A stretch of 53,050 nucleotides of DNA, taken from a virus. This document shows positions 1-6,944 of this stretch, piece by piece. The stretch is taken from positions 1-53,050 of the IMG/VR virus record IMGVR_UViG_3300037537_000966, one strand, 5' to 3'. Position 1 is the first letter of the stretch; each line of letters opens with the position of its first letter. The translations under genes were made by a program, and so were the position numbers. The notes below the pieces were generated by a model, which saw only the letters and a program-made list of their open reading frames with translations, had not been told where the DNA came from and searched no databases.

Positions 1-2
1 GA

Positions 3-140
3 TATAAGGAGATTGAAGCGGATTGGATTAGTCAATGTCAGGCCAAAAAGGTTCCTTCTTACATAGCGCGGTGCTTGTATTGGGACAAGAACCAGAACCG
101 TAAGAACTCACGCTACTGGTCTTACTGCTTGGAGAATTGA
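3..140 (+). CDS. C-terminal end of a small protein, 5' truncated by window edge
   Basis: Frame 3 is open from the window edge to TGA at 138-140 (45 residues visible). The visible part is rich in Trp, Tyr, Lys and Cys (for example ARCLYWDKNQNRKNSRYWSY). No family recognised. The next small gene starts 5 nt after the stop, so it is the first visible member of the packed small-gene run on the left of the window. Confidence 0.5.
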   Translation, partial: YKEIEADWISQCQAKKVPSYIARCLYWDKNQNRKNSRYWSYCLEN

Positions 141-145
141 TAGAT

Positions 146-286
146 ATGAAACTGACCATAGAAGAAGCAGAGACTATACTTTTAATTTTTGAAGAATGGC
201 AAATGGCAATTGAAGTCTTGGGTTCTGATATTGAATTAAACGATGTTGTTCAAATTCAAGATAAATTGATGGACTTTGCGACATGA
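146..286 (+). CDS. Hypothetical 46-aa acidic protein
   Basis: ATG at 146, TGA at 284-286, overlapping the ATG of the next gene (ATGA junction, start 283). The product (MKLTIEEAETILLIFEEWQM... ) is acidic and predicted mostly helical. No family recognised. Support comes from the tight 5-nt gap behind and the 4-nt overlap ahead, the pattern seen throughout this operon-like run. Confidence 0.55.
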   Translation: MKLTIEEAETILLIFEEWQMAIEVLGSDIELNDVVQIQDKLMDFAT

Positions 287-630
287 AGTCATACACAAAC
301 ATTTCAATTCTTGGTTACGATTTGATAGTCCAAAAGCTCAAGAAACCTTTTGAAGTCAGGATAGCAATAAAGAAAGAGGGGAAAGCGTTTGGCTTCAATG
401 CGGGAAGTGAGCTTGAGGGCTTGGAAGAAAACCCCTCTATGCCATCAGACATTGAACTCGAAAAGATATTAAATTATTTAAGCGAAGAAGGGTTTCTTGA
501 CGATGGGAAAGAGTTAGACGAGGATAACTTCACTTGGATAGAAGGCTCACCAGAAATGAGACTTGCGGTTGGCTATCTTCCCGCGCACAAATTTAAACAG
601 TTAAAATATAAGATAGAACAACATGGATAA
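283..630 (+). CDS. Hypothetical protein, 115 aa
   Basis: Starts inside the previous stop codon (ATGA) and ends overlapping the next start at 623. The sequence begins with a short beta-like stretch (TNISILGYDLIVQKLKKP), has an acidic centre and a basic C-terminus. No signal peptide, membrane segment or known motif seen. Translational coupling with both neighbours suggests co-expression. Function not recognised. Confidence 0.7.
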   Translation: MKSYTNISILGYDLIVQKLKKPFEVRIAIKKEGKAFGFNAGSELEGLEENPSMPSDIELEKILNYLSEEGFLDDGKELDEDNFTWIEGSPEMRLAVGYLPAHKFKQLKYKIEQHG

Positions 631-790
631 AAGAAAACAAACGCTAAATGTGTTAGAGGCAATCGCTGAAGAATTAGAAACATTGGATATTTCTTTTTTG
701 AAAAGCAGCGAAAGGTCGGAAGCTGAATATGCCGTGAACGAAGCCCTTCTGGATATTCAAGAGATTGAAGGTATATGCGATGCAGGGTAG
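623..790 (+). CDS. Hypothetical 55-aa acidic helical protein
   Basis: ATG at 623 overlaps the previous gene by 8 nt; TAG at 788-790. The product (MDKRKQTLNVLEAIAEELE...) is acidic and looks fully alpha-helical. No family recognised. A further 23-codon reading frame begins at 780 and ends at 851, but nothing supports it. Confidence 0.5.
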   Translation: MDKRKQTLNVLEAIAEELETLDISFLKSSERSEAEYAVNEALLDIQEIEGICDAG

Positions 791-868
791 TTTCTTCCCA
801 TTGGTAAAGAGGATAAAGTTTATGCGAGCTTCCGTTTCTGGCCAGATTTAAAAAAGAATTAAAATGTT

Positions 869-1084
869 TTGAAGAAACATATCTTCTTGTATTTTACTGA
901 TAATTTAATAGCATACGCCAGTTGGAGAACATCATGGGAAATTTGGTTAAAGCAAGTCAGAAAAGAAGAAGATGACTATACAATTACTGGAATGGAAGCC
1001 GAAACACACTTGGGTAGAATATATTTAGGTAGAGCGGCGGTAAATGTTAATGAATTTGAATTAAAATCCATACTGGAAGAATAA
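869..1084 (+). CDS. Hypothetical protein, 71 aa, probable TTG start
   Basis: The frame is closed by a stop at 860 and the only plausible early start is TTG at 869 (MKKHIFLYFTDNLIAYASW). An ATG at 864 lies in another frame and stops after two codons. The protein is mixed in charge with aromatic residues near the N-terminus. No family recognised. A sigma70 promoter for the next gene begins 6 nt after its stop. Confidence 0.5.
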   Translation: MKKHIFLYFTDNLIAYASWRTSWEIWLKQVRKEEDDYTITGMEAETHLGRIYLGRAAVNVNEFELKSILEE

Positions 1085-1089
1085 AAAAC

Positions 1090-1118
1090 TTGACTTTGTG
1101 TTAAGAATCTGTTATTAT
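1090..1118 (+). promoter_or_regulatory. sigma70-type promoter for the 1127 gene
   Basis: TTGACT (1090-1095), 17-nt spacer, TATTAT (1113-1118). The ATG at 1127 is 8 nt after the -10 box, so the message would be leaderless or nearly so. Confidence 0.7.
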
Positions 1119-1126
1119 TAGGGTAT

Positions 1127-1549
1127 ATGGCAAATAAACTGTACGATAAAGTTCATTGGGAAAGTAACAGCTTGGTTAGAACGAACTCAAGCATTAACCC
1201 CAAGAGAATCATTCCAAAATCTAAAACAGAGGATTTCCCTTACGGTGCTGTTACTGTCAGGATTCAGAACCAGAAGAAGGGCATAGCTACCGTTTATTTC
1301 AAAGGTGAAATTAAAACAAGGAGTTTTGGAAGCGGTAAGGACAAGACTTCCTATAATTACTGCGATTCAGAAGCGAGGATTACCCTGCCATTAGTTTCAA
1401 GTTGGAACAATGAGGCGTATAACTACTCCATGCAAGGCACACTCCCTAGATATTGGAGCTTGTTTAAAACTGCTCAAGTTTGCGATTGGATTAGGCACGA
1501 AGTTGAAGATATGACAGGGGCAGTTGTTAAGGATATACCTTTTAGTTGA
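1127..1549 (+). CDS. Hypothetical protein, 140 aa
   Basis: Has its own promoter at 1090-1118 and starts 8 nt after the -10 box. The protein is basic and polar with a central beta-rich stretch (AVTVRIQNQKKGIATVYFKG) and a helical C-terminus containing VCDWIRHEVEDM. No signal peptide or membrane segment. No family recognised; first gene of a run that continues to 3214. Confidence 0.75.
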   Translation: MANKLYDKVHWESNSLVRTNSSINPKRIIPKSKTEDFPYGAVTVRIQNQKKGIATVYFKGEIKTRSFGSGKDKTSYNYCDSEARITLPLVSSWNNEAYNYSMQGTLPRYWSLFKTAQVCDWIRHEVEDMTGAVVKDIPFS

Positions 1550-1558
1550 TATTTTTGT

Positions 1559-1741
1559 ATGGACAAAGAACAAGAAAACAAGAAGAACATTCAACAAAAT
1601 ATGGCAGACAATAAAATTACAAATTGGATTATAGAAGCTACGAGTGGATATAACGATGGCTGGACACAACAACATTACCGTGATTTACTTCAAGGGTTGT
1701 ACGACCAGCTTAAAGACCTTGAATTTTTAAAAAAAGATTAA
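1559..1741 (+). CDS. Hypothetical protein, 60 aa
   Basis: ATG at 1559, 9 nt after the preceding stop. N-terminus is highly charged (MDKEQENKKN), followed by a Trp/Tyr-containing region and a helical end (DLLQGLYDQLKDLEFLKKD). No family recognised. Confidence 0.6.
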   Translation: MDKEQENKKNIQQNMADNKITNWIIEATSGYNDGWTQQHYRDLLQGLYDQLKDLEFLKKD

Positions 1742-1747
1742 AAAGAC

Positions 1748-1888
1748 ATGGCGACAAAAGCATCGACAGGTAAAATTACTTTCGGCAAAGGCAAAAAGAG
1801 AAGGAAAGGAATCAACTCTAAAAGTAAACACTCATGGTGTAAAAACAGTAAAAATTATGTCAAAGACTACAAAGGACAAGGACGATAG
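1748..1888 (+). CDS. Small very basic protein, 46 aa
   Basis: ATG at 1748, TAG at 1886-1888; overlaps the next gene by 32 nt. The product is Lys/Arg rich with a KGKKRRKG stretch and ends KNYVKDYKGQGR. A short basic peptide ending in a Tyr-(K/R)-GQG tail is something I recall from many phage genomes, where it is annotated only as hypothetical. A nucleic-acid binding role is plausible from charge alone. Confidence 0.55.
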   Translation: MATKASTGKITFGKGKKRRKGINSKSKHSWCKNSKNYVKDYKGQGR

Positions 1889-2129
1889 AATGATTATCAC
1901 GGTTGAGAAAGGGGAGGAAGTCGTTTCCTTTCAGACTAGCCCCGACCTACACATCTCCGAGTTTAGGGACTTGATGATGCGCTTGGCAGCAGCGGTAGGT
2001 TATCACCAATCTAACATTGAGGAATACTTTCTTCAAGACGATGAAAAAGGTGAATGTTGCGGAGCGAAATACAACGAGCCAAACGAGGAAACTATTAGCA
2101 ATTTCCAGAAGCCCAATGTAACACAATGA
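1857..2129 (+). CDS. Hypothetical acidic protein, 90 aa
   Basis: ATG at 1857 inside the preceding small gene; stop overlaps the ATG of the next gene (2126, ATGA). Contains a beta-like N-terminal part (MIITVEKGEEVVSF), a helical SEFRDLMMRLAAAVGYH segment and a Cys-Cys pair near residue 71. No family recognised. Confidence 0.65.
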   Translation: MSKTTKDKDDRMIITVEKGEEVVSFQTSPDLHISEFRDLMMRLAAAVGYHQSNIEEYFLQDDEKGECCGAKYNEPNEETISNFQKPNVTQ

Positions 2130-2332
2130 AGATTAAAATACCTATCTATTGGGACTTCAAGAGCCAAGAGGAAAGCGAAGTTATTGTGAATGTGCCTAAT
2201 ACAGCAGCCAAGAAGGTGCTAATGGACTTCTTAATGAGAAAAGATTACGGCAATAGGCGCGAGTGGTTAATTAAAAATGTACCAGAAATTGATTTAAACA
2301 TCCCAAAAGAACTCTATTCAACCCTTCTTTAA
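2126..2332 (+). CDS. Hypothetical protein, 68 aa
   Basis: Coupled to the preceding gene through an ATGA overlap. Predicted mixed alpha/beta (MKIKIPIYWDFKSQEESEV..). No motifs, signal peptide or membrane segment. Function not recognised. Confidence 0.6.
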   Translation: MKIKIPIYWDFKSQEESEVIVNVPNTAAKKVLMDFLMRKDYGNRREWLIKNVPEIDLNIPKELYSTLL

Positions 2333-2350
2333 AAAAATTTATTTAAATTT

Positions 2351-2560
2351 ATGATGCTCAACAAAGACTTAATGGAATACCAGTTATCCTCCCATGACTC
2401 TAAAATGCTGGCTGATATAGAAGATATAAGGAAGTTTATTATGTATACAGTAAAGTCAAGCCAGAGTCACAATGAGATTTGCAGATGCTTGGAAGCCTTG
2501 ACAGGTCATCGCGTTGAATCTTCTGACGAGGAAAACAAGAAGTGGATTTGCAGAGGATGA
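2351..2560 (+). CDS. Hypothetical protein, 69 aa
   Basis: Two consecutive ATG codons open the frame at 2351. Mostly helical with a CRCLEALTG segment near the middle. Its stop codon overlaps the ATG of the next gene at 2557. No family recognised. Confidence 0.6.
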   Translation: MMLNKDLMEYQLSSHDSKMLADIEDIRKFIMYTVKSSQSHNEICRCLEALTGHRVESSDEENKKWICRG

Positions 2561-2814
2561 AACAGTACACCGCCATTACAGCAATACGAGAATCCATCCT
2601 CAATGCGGAGGATTCCAAGACGCTCAAACGAATGAGCGATATCGCCAACATCATGGCAGAACAGCTAGACGAGGTTCCAGAGGCAACCAAGAGGCGTTGG
2701 AAGTTGGCTGAAAAACGAGCGTCAGAGCGTTTACAGAAGGAAGTGGAGTCGAGCGCGGCTAAAGCTAAAAAAGTTGAACAGAAGCCAAATAGGAAGCAAA
2801 GAAGGAACAAATGA
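2557..2814 (+). CDS. Hypothetical basic helical protein, 85 aa
   Basis: I place the start at ATG 2557 because it forms the same ATGA overlap with the upstream stop as its neighbours; an in-frame GTG at 2542 would add five residues. The C-terminal half is a Lys/Glu-rich helix ending in KPNRKQRRNK, suggestive of nucleic-acid binding or a coiled coil. No family recognised. Confidence 0.65.
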   Translation: MKQYTAITAIRESILNAEDSKTLKRMSDIANIMAEQLDEVPEATKRRWKLAEKRASERLQKEVESSAAKAKKVEQKPNRKQRRNK

Positions 2815-3017
2815 AAAGGATGATAGCAGAACAATACTGGAAACGAGAAGATGGAGAAGTAATCGCAGTCGGAGACATGAACGAGCATCACGCTAAAAAT
2901 GTATTACGAAAGATATTAAAGAAAAGCAGACAAAGAGGGCTAGATGTTCTGGAGATGCGAGACAAGATTAGCCTAATTAGTGGTATGTTAGATGATATTA
3001 GAAGCGAGTTGTTATGA
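2811..3017 (+). CDS. Hypothetical protein, 68 aa
   Basis: ATGA overlaps at both ends (2811 and 3014). Contains a beta hairpin-like N-terminus (EQYWKREDGEVIAVGDM) followed by a basic helix. No family recognised. Confidence 0.6.
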   Translation: MKRMIAEQYWKREDGEVIAVGDMNEHHAKNVLRKILKKSRQRGLDVLEMRDKISLISGMLDDIRSELL

Positions 3018-3214
3018 AGATTAAAGACACAAAAGGAAGGATGCTAAAGCGGTTCGCATCAATGAGTCGGAAGAAGAATGGCAGGGGAGAATGGACTTAT
3101 ATGTATTTTTGGGCTGCAAACCATAAGGAAGCAGAGGTAACATTCAAGGTTCTAACTTGTTCTCCAAGTCAATACATGGACTATAAATTAGAAAGGATAC
3201 GAGATAAGAAATAA
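3014..3214 (+). CDS. Hypothetical basic protein, 66 aa
   Basis: Last gene of the coupled run that starts at 1857. Basic, with an aromatic cluster (GEWTYMYFWAANH). Its stop is directly followed by the next promoter (TTGACT at 3216). No family recognised. Confidence 0.6.
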   Translation: MKIKDTKGRMLKRFASMSRKKNGRGEWTYMYFWAANHKEAEVTFKVLTCSPSQYMDYKLERIRDKK

Positions 3215-3215
3215 C

Positions 3216-3244
3216 TTGACTTATGCTTTACTTTCTGATATACT
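3216..3244 (+). promoter_or_regulatory. sigma70-type promoter
   Basis: TTGACT (3216-3221), 17-nt spacer, TATACT (3239-3244). Directs transcription into the micro-protein at 3283 and the AT-rich region beyond it. Confidence 0.7.
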
Positions 3245-3282
3245 AATATACTGATACGCAAGGATTTACTACTTACTGATAT

Positions 3283-3390
3283 ATGAACCCTTTACTTTGT
3301 CACATATTATACACGGGAGAACATTTGATTATATTTTTATTAGTTTTGATAATTTTAGGAGCGTATGTCTATACGCATACAGAAGGCTAA
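3283..3390 (+). CDS. Single-pass membrane micro-protein, 35 aa
   Basis: ATG at 3283, TAA at 3388-3390, 38 nt downstream of a consensus promoter. Residues about 15-31 form one strongly hydrophobic helix (LIIFLLVLIILGAYVY). It is preceded by a short N-terminal stretch with Cys and His. Size and layout suit a small inner-membrane peptide that modifies a host process, but no family is recognised. Confidence 0.5.
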   Translation: MNPLLCHILYTGEHLIIFLLVLIILGAYVYTHTEG

Positions 3391-3619
3391 CCCATTGACT
3401 AAAGCATTAAAGAGTATGAAGAAACATATACAAGTTATATTTAAATTTAAATAAGTTTATTTATTTCTACTGGTTGTATCGCAAAGATATAATTACAAAT
3501 ATAGCCGCCTTTTTAAAAAAATTTAAAAATTTAATTTAATACTTTTTATCCTTCTTCTATTATCATATTCAATACTACTCAACATATAAGAAAGTATATT
3601 ATATTATTATTCTAATTTA

Positions 3620-3674
3620 CTATTTATGAATGAATCGGCGCGAAATACTAATGCGCGGCATCCAAATACAATGC
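3620..3674 (+). repeat. Imperfect direct repeat, copy 1
   Basis: Begins CTATTTATGAATGA and contains GAAATACTAAT; pairs with the copy at 3699-3753. Confidence 0.6.
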
Positions 3675-3698
3675 ACGAACTAGGAATTTAATCAAGCC

Positions 3699-3753
3699 CT
3701 ATTTGTGAATGACTTTGCCCGAAATACTAATCAATGAGTCTCAAATATAGTGC
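3699..3753 (+). repeat. Imperfect direct repeat, copy 2
   Basis: Begins CTATTTGTGAATGA and contains GAAATACTAAT; same length as copy 1, offset by 79 nt. Confidence 0.6.
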
Positions 3754-3938
3754 CGCCGCCCTATAAAGTGACATTTTTCGGCGCACAACCCAAAAACAGT
3801 TACATTATTAAAAAAATCATCAAAGACAGCCCATTTATATCAAAATTTATTAAAATTTATTAAAACAACACAAACAGCCCCAATATAAGCAACCATATAA
3901 AATAACTTTTATTTAAGTTTATTAAAATTTTTTTATTA

Positions 3939-3967
3939 TTGACATTCGGTTCTGTTTATGAGACAAT
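3939..3967 (+). promoter_or_regulatory. sigma70-type promoter for the 3976 gene
   Basis: TTGACA (3939-3944), 17-nt spacer, weak -10 GACAAT (3962-3967). If used, transcription starts near 3974, which excludes the upstream ATG at 3958. Confidence 0.5.
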
Positions 3968-3975
3968 TAGGAGTG

Positions 3976-4230
3976 ATGACAATTAGAAAGAAAGGTTCTG
4001 GACGCACAAAGGGCGCGACGAGTCTAATAGAGGTCAACCTACGAGAGCTTAACCGTGTTCTCAAAGAAGATTGCGTAGTCATGGTCGGGCGCAAGTATGC
4101 AGAGCAACTTAATCTTGTTACTGGAAAGCGCATCGTATCTAATTATGCGAATGTATCGGCTGCTGCGCCTCTTGACGTACAAGAGACTGAAGTAGAGGAA
4201 AAGCTATCTGTTAAAAGTATTGACTTTTAA
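3976..4230 (+). CDS. Hypothetical small protein with basic N-terminus, 84 aa
   Basis: I chose ATG 3976 (MTIRKKGSGRTKG) over ATG 3958 because it has an AGGAG 3 nt upstream and lies 8 nt after the proposed -10 box; 3958 overlaps the promoter. The N-terminus is basic and Gly-rich, the middle contains EVNLRELNRVLKED and the end is acidic. DNA binding is possible from charge, but no family is recognised. Confidence 0.6.
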   Translation: MTIRKKGSGRTKGATSLIEVNLRELNRVLKEDCVVMVGRKYAEQLNLVTGKRIVSNYANVSAAAPLDVQETEVEEKLSVKSIDF

Positions 4231-4248
4231 TCAAGACTCTGTTATACT
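4220..4248 (+). promoter_or_regulatory. sigma70-type promoter for the RuvB-like gene
   Basis: TTGACT (4220-4225), 17-nt spacer, TATACT (4243-4248). The ATG at 4255 is 6 nt after the -10, so the mRNA should be leaderless. The promoter overlaps the 3' end of the upstream gene. Confidence 0.75.
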
Positions 4249-4254
4249 ACTTAA

Positions 4255-5184
4255 ATGGTTACTACTGAATTTCCAGATATTATTGGGCAAGACAATGCAA
4301 AGAGAGTCCTTAACTTTTTTTGTAATGGCTATAAACAGACCAGTATTATGCCTCACCTTATGTTTGTCGCGCCCAAGGGTTGCGGCAAAACAACTATGGC
4401 CAAGGCGACAGCGCGGCGGCTGAAGGCTATAAACAGGGACAAGAGGTATTTCGAGATAAACTGTTCTACGATTAAGAACGTAAAGCAGTTCTTCAATCAA
4501 CTCGTTATTCCCTATATGCAGGACAGGGATGCTACTATCTTGTTTGATGAATGCAGCGAGATTCCCAAGGATGTTACGATGGCGTTGCTGACCATCCTTA
4601 ACCCGAATCCAGACAACCGAACTTCCTTCACTTTGGAGGACTATACTGTTGACTTTGATTTTCGGCGGCTATCTTTCATGTTCGCCACAACCGAGACTCA
4701 ATCTGTATTCCATGCGTTGATGGACAGGCTGGAGCGCGTTGACCTAGAGGAATACACATTGGACGAGATGGGCAAAATTGTCTGCCTTAATCTGGACATT
4801 AAAGTTGAGCCGAAAGCATTAAAGGATATAGCATCTGTCTTGCGCGGCAATGCGAGAGCAGCACAAAAGATGGCTCAAAAAATTGATTCTTATTGCAAAC
4901 AGTATAAAATTAAAAGATTTGATTATCCTCATTGGAATAAATTAGGTAAGATATTAAGCATATATCCATTAGGTTTAAACATAACAGAAATTATATTGTT
5001 AAACATATTAAAAGATAATAAAGATTGTAGTTTAACTAAATTATCTGCAAAGACTGGTATATCTAAACAAGCAGTACAAAGAGATTTTGAAATCTATCTG
5101 CAAAAGCATAGCTTAATGGATATCACAACTGCTGGCAGAAACATAACAGCCAAAGGTTTGAAATATCTGAAGAAACTTGCTTGA
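4255..5184 (+). CDS. RuvB-like AAA+ ATPase (Holliday junction branch-migration helicase type)
   Basis: 309 aa, similar in length to bacterial RuvB. Near the N-terminus a Walker A motif APKGCGKTT (about residues 39-47), then a Walker B-like ATILFDECSE (about 93-102) and LMDRLERVDLEEY, which corresponds to the RuvB sensor/arginine-finger region. The C-terminal 80 residues form a winged-helix-like segment (SLTKLSAKTGISKQAVQRDF) ending near GRNITAKGLKYL, as in RuvB. In bacteria RuvB drives branch migration of Holliday junctions with RuvA; in a phage it could serve recombination-dependent replication or replace a clamp loader. The DECSE box is unusual (DEIH in RuvB). No RuvA or RuvC homologue is visible nearby. 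A single-gene unit with its own promoter. Confidence 0.75.
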   Translation: MVTTEFPDIIGQDNAKRVLNFFCNGYKQTSIMPHLMFVAPKGCGKTTMAKATARRLKAINRDKRYFEINCSTIKNVKQFFNQLVIPYMQDRDATILFDECSEIPKDVTMALLTILNPNPDNRTSFTLEDYTVDFDFRRLSFMFATTETQSVFHALMDRLERVDLEEYTLDEMGKIVCLNLDIKVEPKALKDIASVLRGNARAAQKMAQKIDSYCKQYKIKRFDYPHWNKLGKILSIYPLGLNITEIILLNILKDNKDCSLTKLSAKTGISKQAVQRDFEIYLQKHSLMDITTAGRNITAKGLKYLKKLA

Positions 5185-5209
5185 CATTGAAGTAAGTTAG
5201 TAGTATACT
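5181..5209 (+). promoter_or_regulatory. Consensus sigma70 promoter
   Basis: TTGACA (5181-5186), 17-nt spacer, TATACT (5204-5209); overlaps the stop codon of the RuvB-like gene and leads into the 5257 ORF with a 47-nt leader. Confidence 0.75.
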
Positions 5210-5256
5210 TAAGAAGTAGTCAGCGACTGACTCAAACAAAAATAAATAAATAGATC

Positions 5257-5522
5257 ATGGGAATGCGTAACCACACATATACGTTGGAAGTCGAACGCCA
5301 GACCGGCGGCGACTTGAAGATTAACTCGGCTCAACAGCTAGTTAAGGCAAATCAACATACCTCTCGTTACGAGAAGGTAAATAAGAAGGCTTTCTCGGCC
5401 GCTCTCAATGCGTCGAGTCCGCTTCGAACGCGTTAGCGTTCAACACGGGAGTCTCTGGCATGGTGCTGGACGAGATGTTCATGACAGGGTTAGTAGGTTA
5501 TCCTAGTGAAACACCAGAGTAA
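5257..5522 (+). pseudogene. Small gene split by a frame change (59-aa ORF plus out-of-frame continuation)
   Basis: ATG 5257 opens a 59-codon ORF ending at TAG 5434-5436 (MGMRNHTYTLEVERQTGGD..). Just before the stop, the frame shifted by one nucleotide stays open through SASNALAFNTGVSGMVLDEM to TAA at 5520-5522, giving a natural-looking C-terminus of about 30 residues. The simplest reading is one gene of about 90 codons broken by a single-base indel (natural or sequencing error); a programmed frameshift is possible but I see no classic slippery heptamer. An independent 20-codon ORF from ATG 5460 is a third option. Product unknown. Confidence 0.45.
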
Positions 5523-5586
5523 CTCCCCCTCTTTCTAGTCCGCCAATATAAAGTAGAGCTGGGCGCTCGTAAGGACATAGAGAACC

Positions 5587-5614
5587 AGACCCCGCTTCGG
5601 CGGGGTCTTTTTTT
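5587..5614 (+). terminator. Intrinsic terminator
   Basis: Perfect 9-bp hairpin AGACCCCGC-TTCG-GCGGGGTCT followed by a T run to 5614. Ends the unit that begins at 5181. Confidence 0.9.
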
Positions 5615-5694
5615 GTTGCCCATTTTCCCCATTTATTGCAAATAAGGCAAATATAGTGTTATTCTAATGATATTCATTCTCAAGAAGGTCCATC

Positions 5695-5770
5695 CTAAGT
5701 CATTGATTACCAGAGAGTTACGGCGCGGCCCTCCCCCCCCGCGCGTAAGTCTTTGATGCTCAACGACTTA
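5695..5770. repeat. Palindromic intergenic element, copy 1
   Basis: Left arm TAAGTCATTGATTACCAGAG..GTTAC, GC-rich core of about 22 nt, right arm TAAGTCTTTGATGCTCAACG..ACTTA. The arms are inverted copies of each other and each arm is itself weakly palindromic. Followed within 20 nt by a sigma70 promoter (5789-5817). Confidence 0.85.
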
Positions 5771-5788
5771 TCGTGTCACTTTTAAGGC

Positions 5789-5817
5789 TTGACTTACGTA
5801 TCAGTGTATGGTATACT
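5789..5817 (+). promoter_or_regulatory. sigma70-type promoter with 7-nt GTG spacing
   Basis: TTGACT (5789-5794), 17-nt spacer, TATACT (5812-5817). Exactly 7 nt later is GTG AGT GCG (5825), the start of a 16-codon ORF ending at 5875 (MSAGMLNIKTTEEIKA), possibly a leader peptide. Confidence 0.7.
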
Positions 5818-5871
5818 TATTGAAGTGAGTGCGGGAATGCTTAACATAAAAACAACCGAAGAAATTAAAGC

Positions 5872-5900
5872 TTGACTTTTAAAACAGTTACTGATATAAT
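5872..5900 (+). promoter_or_regulatory. sigma70 promoter for the DUF932 gene
   Basis: TTGACT (5872-5877), 17-nt spacer, perfect TATAAT (5895-5900). ATG 5907 is 6 nt after the -10: leaderless. It overlaps the end of the 16-codon ORF. Confidence 0.8.
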
Positions 5901-5906
5901 AAAAAC

Positions 5907-6806
5907 ATGGCTAGAACTACAAGACCAACCACAGAGAACTACAATTTCGACGTTAAAATGACGGAGTTGTACACGCCAGACCAAAAACCAACAGGATTTT
6001 GGGGGACGCGCAGGACAGACACCGGCCAAGTGCTAGGTGTAACGAGTGACAAGTATGGCTTGTTGCTAAACAGCGACCTCATTGACTCTGTCGAAGGAGC
6101 TTTTTCCGATAGGAAATTAGACTTCGAGCGCAAAGTCTTTGTGGCTCGTGATGGTGCGAGTATGTACGCTCGCTATGACTTTCCCAATGAACAAGCGCGT
6201 ATTGGAGGTTCTCATAATGTCGGCGATACGCTTGGCATGAGAATCACCGCTCGTAACTCTTATGACCGTACTTGTACGGGCGACTTGGAATTGGGCTTGT
6301 TGCGGCTTATCTGCACCAACGGCATGAAGGGTGTCAAACGCGCCTTCGGTTTCAAGCAGAAGCATTCCCGCAAGTTGAATCTTGATGGGGTCGCTGGTGC
6401 TGTTGACCGAGCGATTGATGCCTTCGCTACTGTTGGGGAAGACCTCGGTCTGCTCGCAGATAGGTCTATTGACAACGACATTGGTGAGTACATTCTCAAG
6501 AATCTTGAGAGTGACAAAGTTCTCTCGACTAAACTTCGGGAGGAAATTGTGAAGTTGTGGTTCACGCCCGACATGATGCTCAACTATGGTAAAGGAGAGA
6601 AGGCAGAACGCAATCTGTACACTCTCTACAACTGCACGACTCAACATCTCACTCACAAAGTAGAGTCGGAGCGGTTTGAGTATGCGGATAAGGTCAACCA
6701 AAGCGTGTTGACTAAATTCGTGAAAGCTTGTAAGGAGAAAAAGACATGGGATAAGCTCACGCGCATCCCTACCGCGAAGGCGGAAGATGTCCTCGTTACG
6801 AGTTAG
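5907..6806 (+). CDS. DUF932 phage/plasmid-type protein, 299 aa
   Basis: The pattern TGFWGTRRTDTGQVLGVTSDKY, an internal MRITARNSYDRT and the segment LRLICTNGM are typical of the DUF932 family of phage and plasmid proteins, whose biochemical role is not established. No signal peptide or membrane segment. Single-gene unit: promoter at 5872-5900 with a leaderless start, and a strong terminator at 6839-6865. GC-richer than its neighbours, as are several genes of this accessory block. Confidence 0.8.
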   Translation: MARTTRPTTENYNFDVKMTELYTPDQKPTGFWGTRRTDTGQVLGVTSDKYGLLLNSDLIDSVEGAFSDRKLDFERKVFVARDGASMYARYDFPNEQARIGGSHNVGDTLGMRITARNSYDRTCTGDLELGLLRLICTNGMKGVKRAFGFKQKHSRKLNLDGVAGAVDRAIDAFATVGEDLGLLADRSIDNDIGEYILKNLESDKVLSTKLREEIVKLWFTPDMMLNYGKGEKAERNLYTLYNCTTQHLTHKVESERFEYADKVNQSVLTKFVKACKEKKTWDKLTRIPTAKAEDVLVTS

Positions 6807-6838
6807 TTAGCCGCGCCTTTGTGTGCGCGCAAATACAC

Positions 6839-6865
6839 GGGGGAGGTGCAACGCCTCCCCCTTTT
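6839..6865 (+). terminator. Intrinsic terminator after the DUF932 gene
   Basis: Perfect 8-bp stem GGGGGAGG / CCTCCCCC with a 7-nt loop, followed by TTTTCTTTT up to the tRNA at 6871. Confidence 0.9.
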
Positions 6866-6870
6866 CTTTT

Positions 6871-6944
6871 AACGGGGTAGCCAAGTGGTAAGGCGGGAGT
6901 CTGCAAAACTCTTATCGTGGGTTCGATTCCCACCCTCGTTTCCA
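6871..6944 (+). tRNA. tRNA-Cys (GCA)
   Basis: Cloverleaf read by eye: acceptor AACGGGG (6871-6877) pairs with CCTCGTT (6934-6940), one G-U pair; anticodon stem GGAGT/ACTCT with loop CTGCAAA, anticodon GCA; T arm GTGGG-TTCGATT-CCCAC; discriminator U at 6941 as expected for Cys. CCA is encoded at 6942-6944. It begins right after the terminator T run, and its last A abuts palindromic element copy 2. No dedicated promoter is obvious. Confidence 0.92.

Larger units (their letters stand above)
3391..3938. other. AT-rich non-coding region, possible replication origin
   Basis: No convincing gene lies here. The stretch holds long A/T runs, several AAAATTTATTA-like repeats (about 3840-3930) and an imperfect 55-bp direct repeat (3620-3674 and 3699-3753, about 39 of 55 positions identical, both containing GAAATACTAAT). 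AT-rich DNA plus iterated sequence is compatible with a replication origin or a regulator-binding region; this is inference. Confidence 0.35.

Noticed and set aside
780-851. 23-codon ORF after the 623-790 gene
   Set aside because: No promoter, ribosome site or recognisable features.
6117-6701. 194-aa - strand ORF inside the DUF932 gene
   Set aside because: Antisense shadow of a confidently recognised gene with promoter and terminator.
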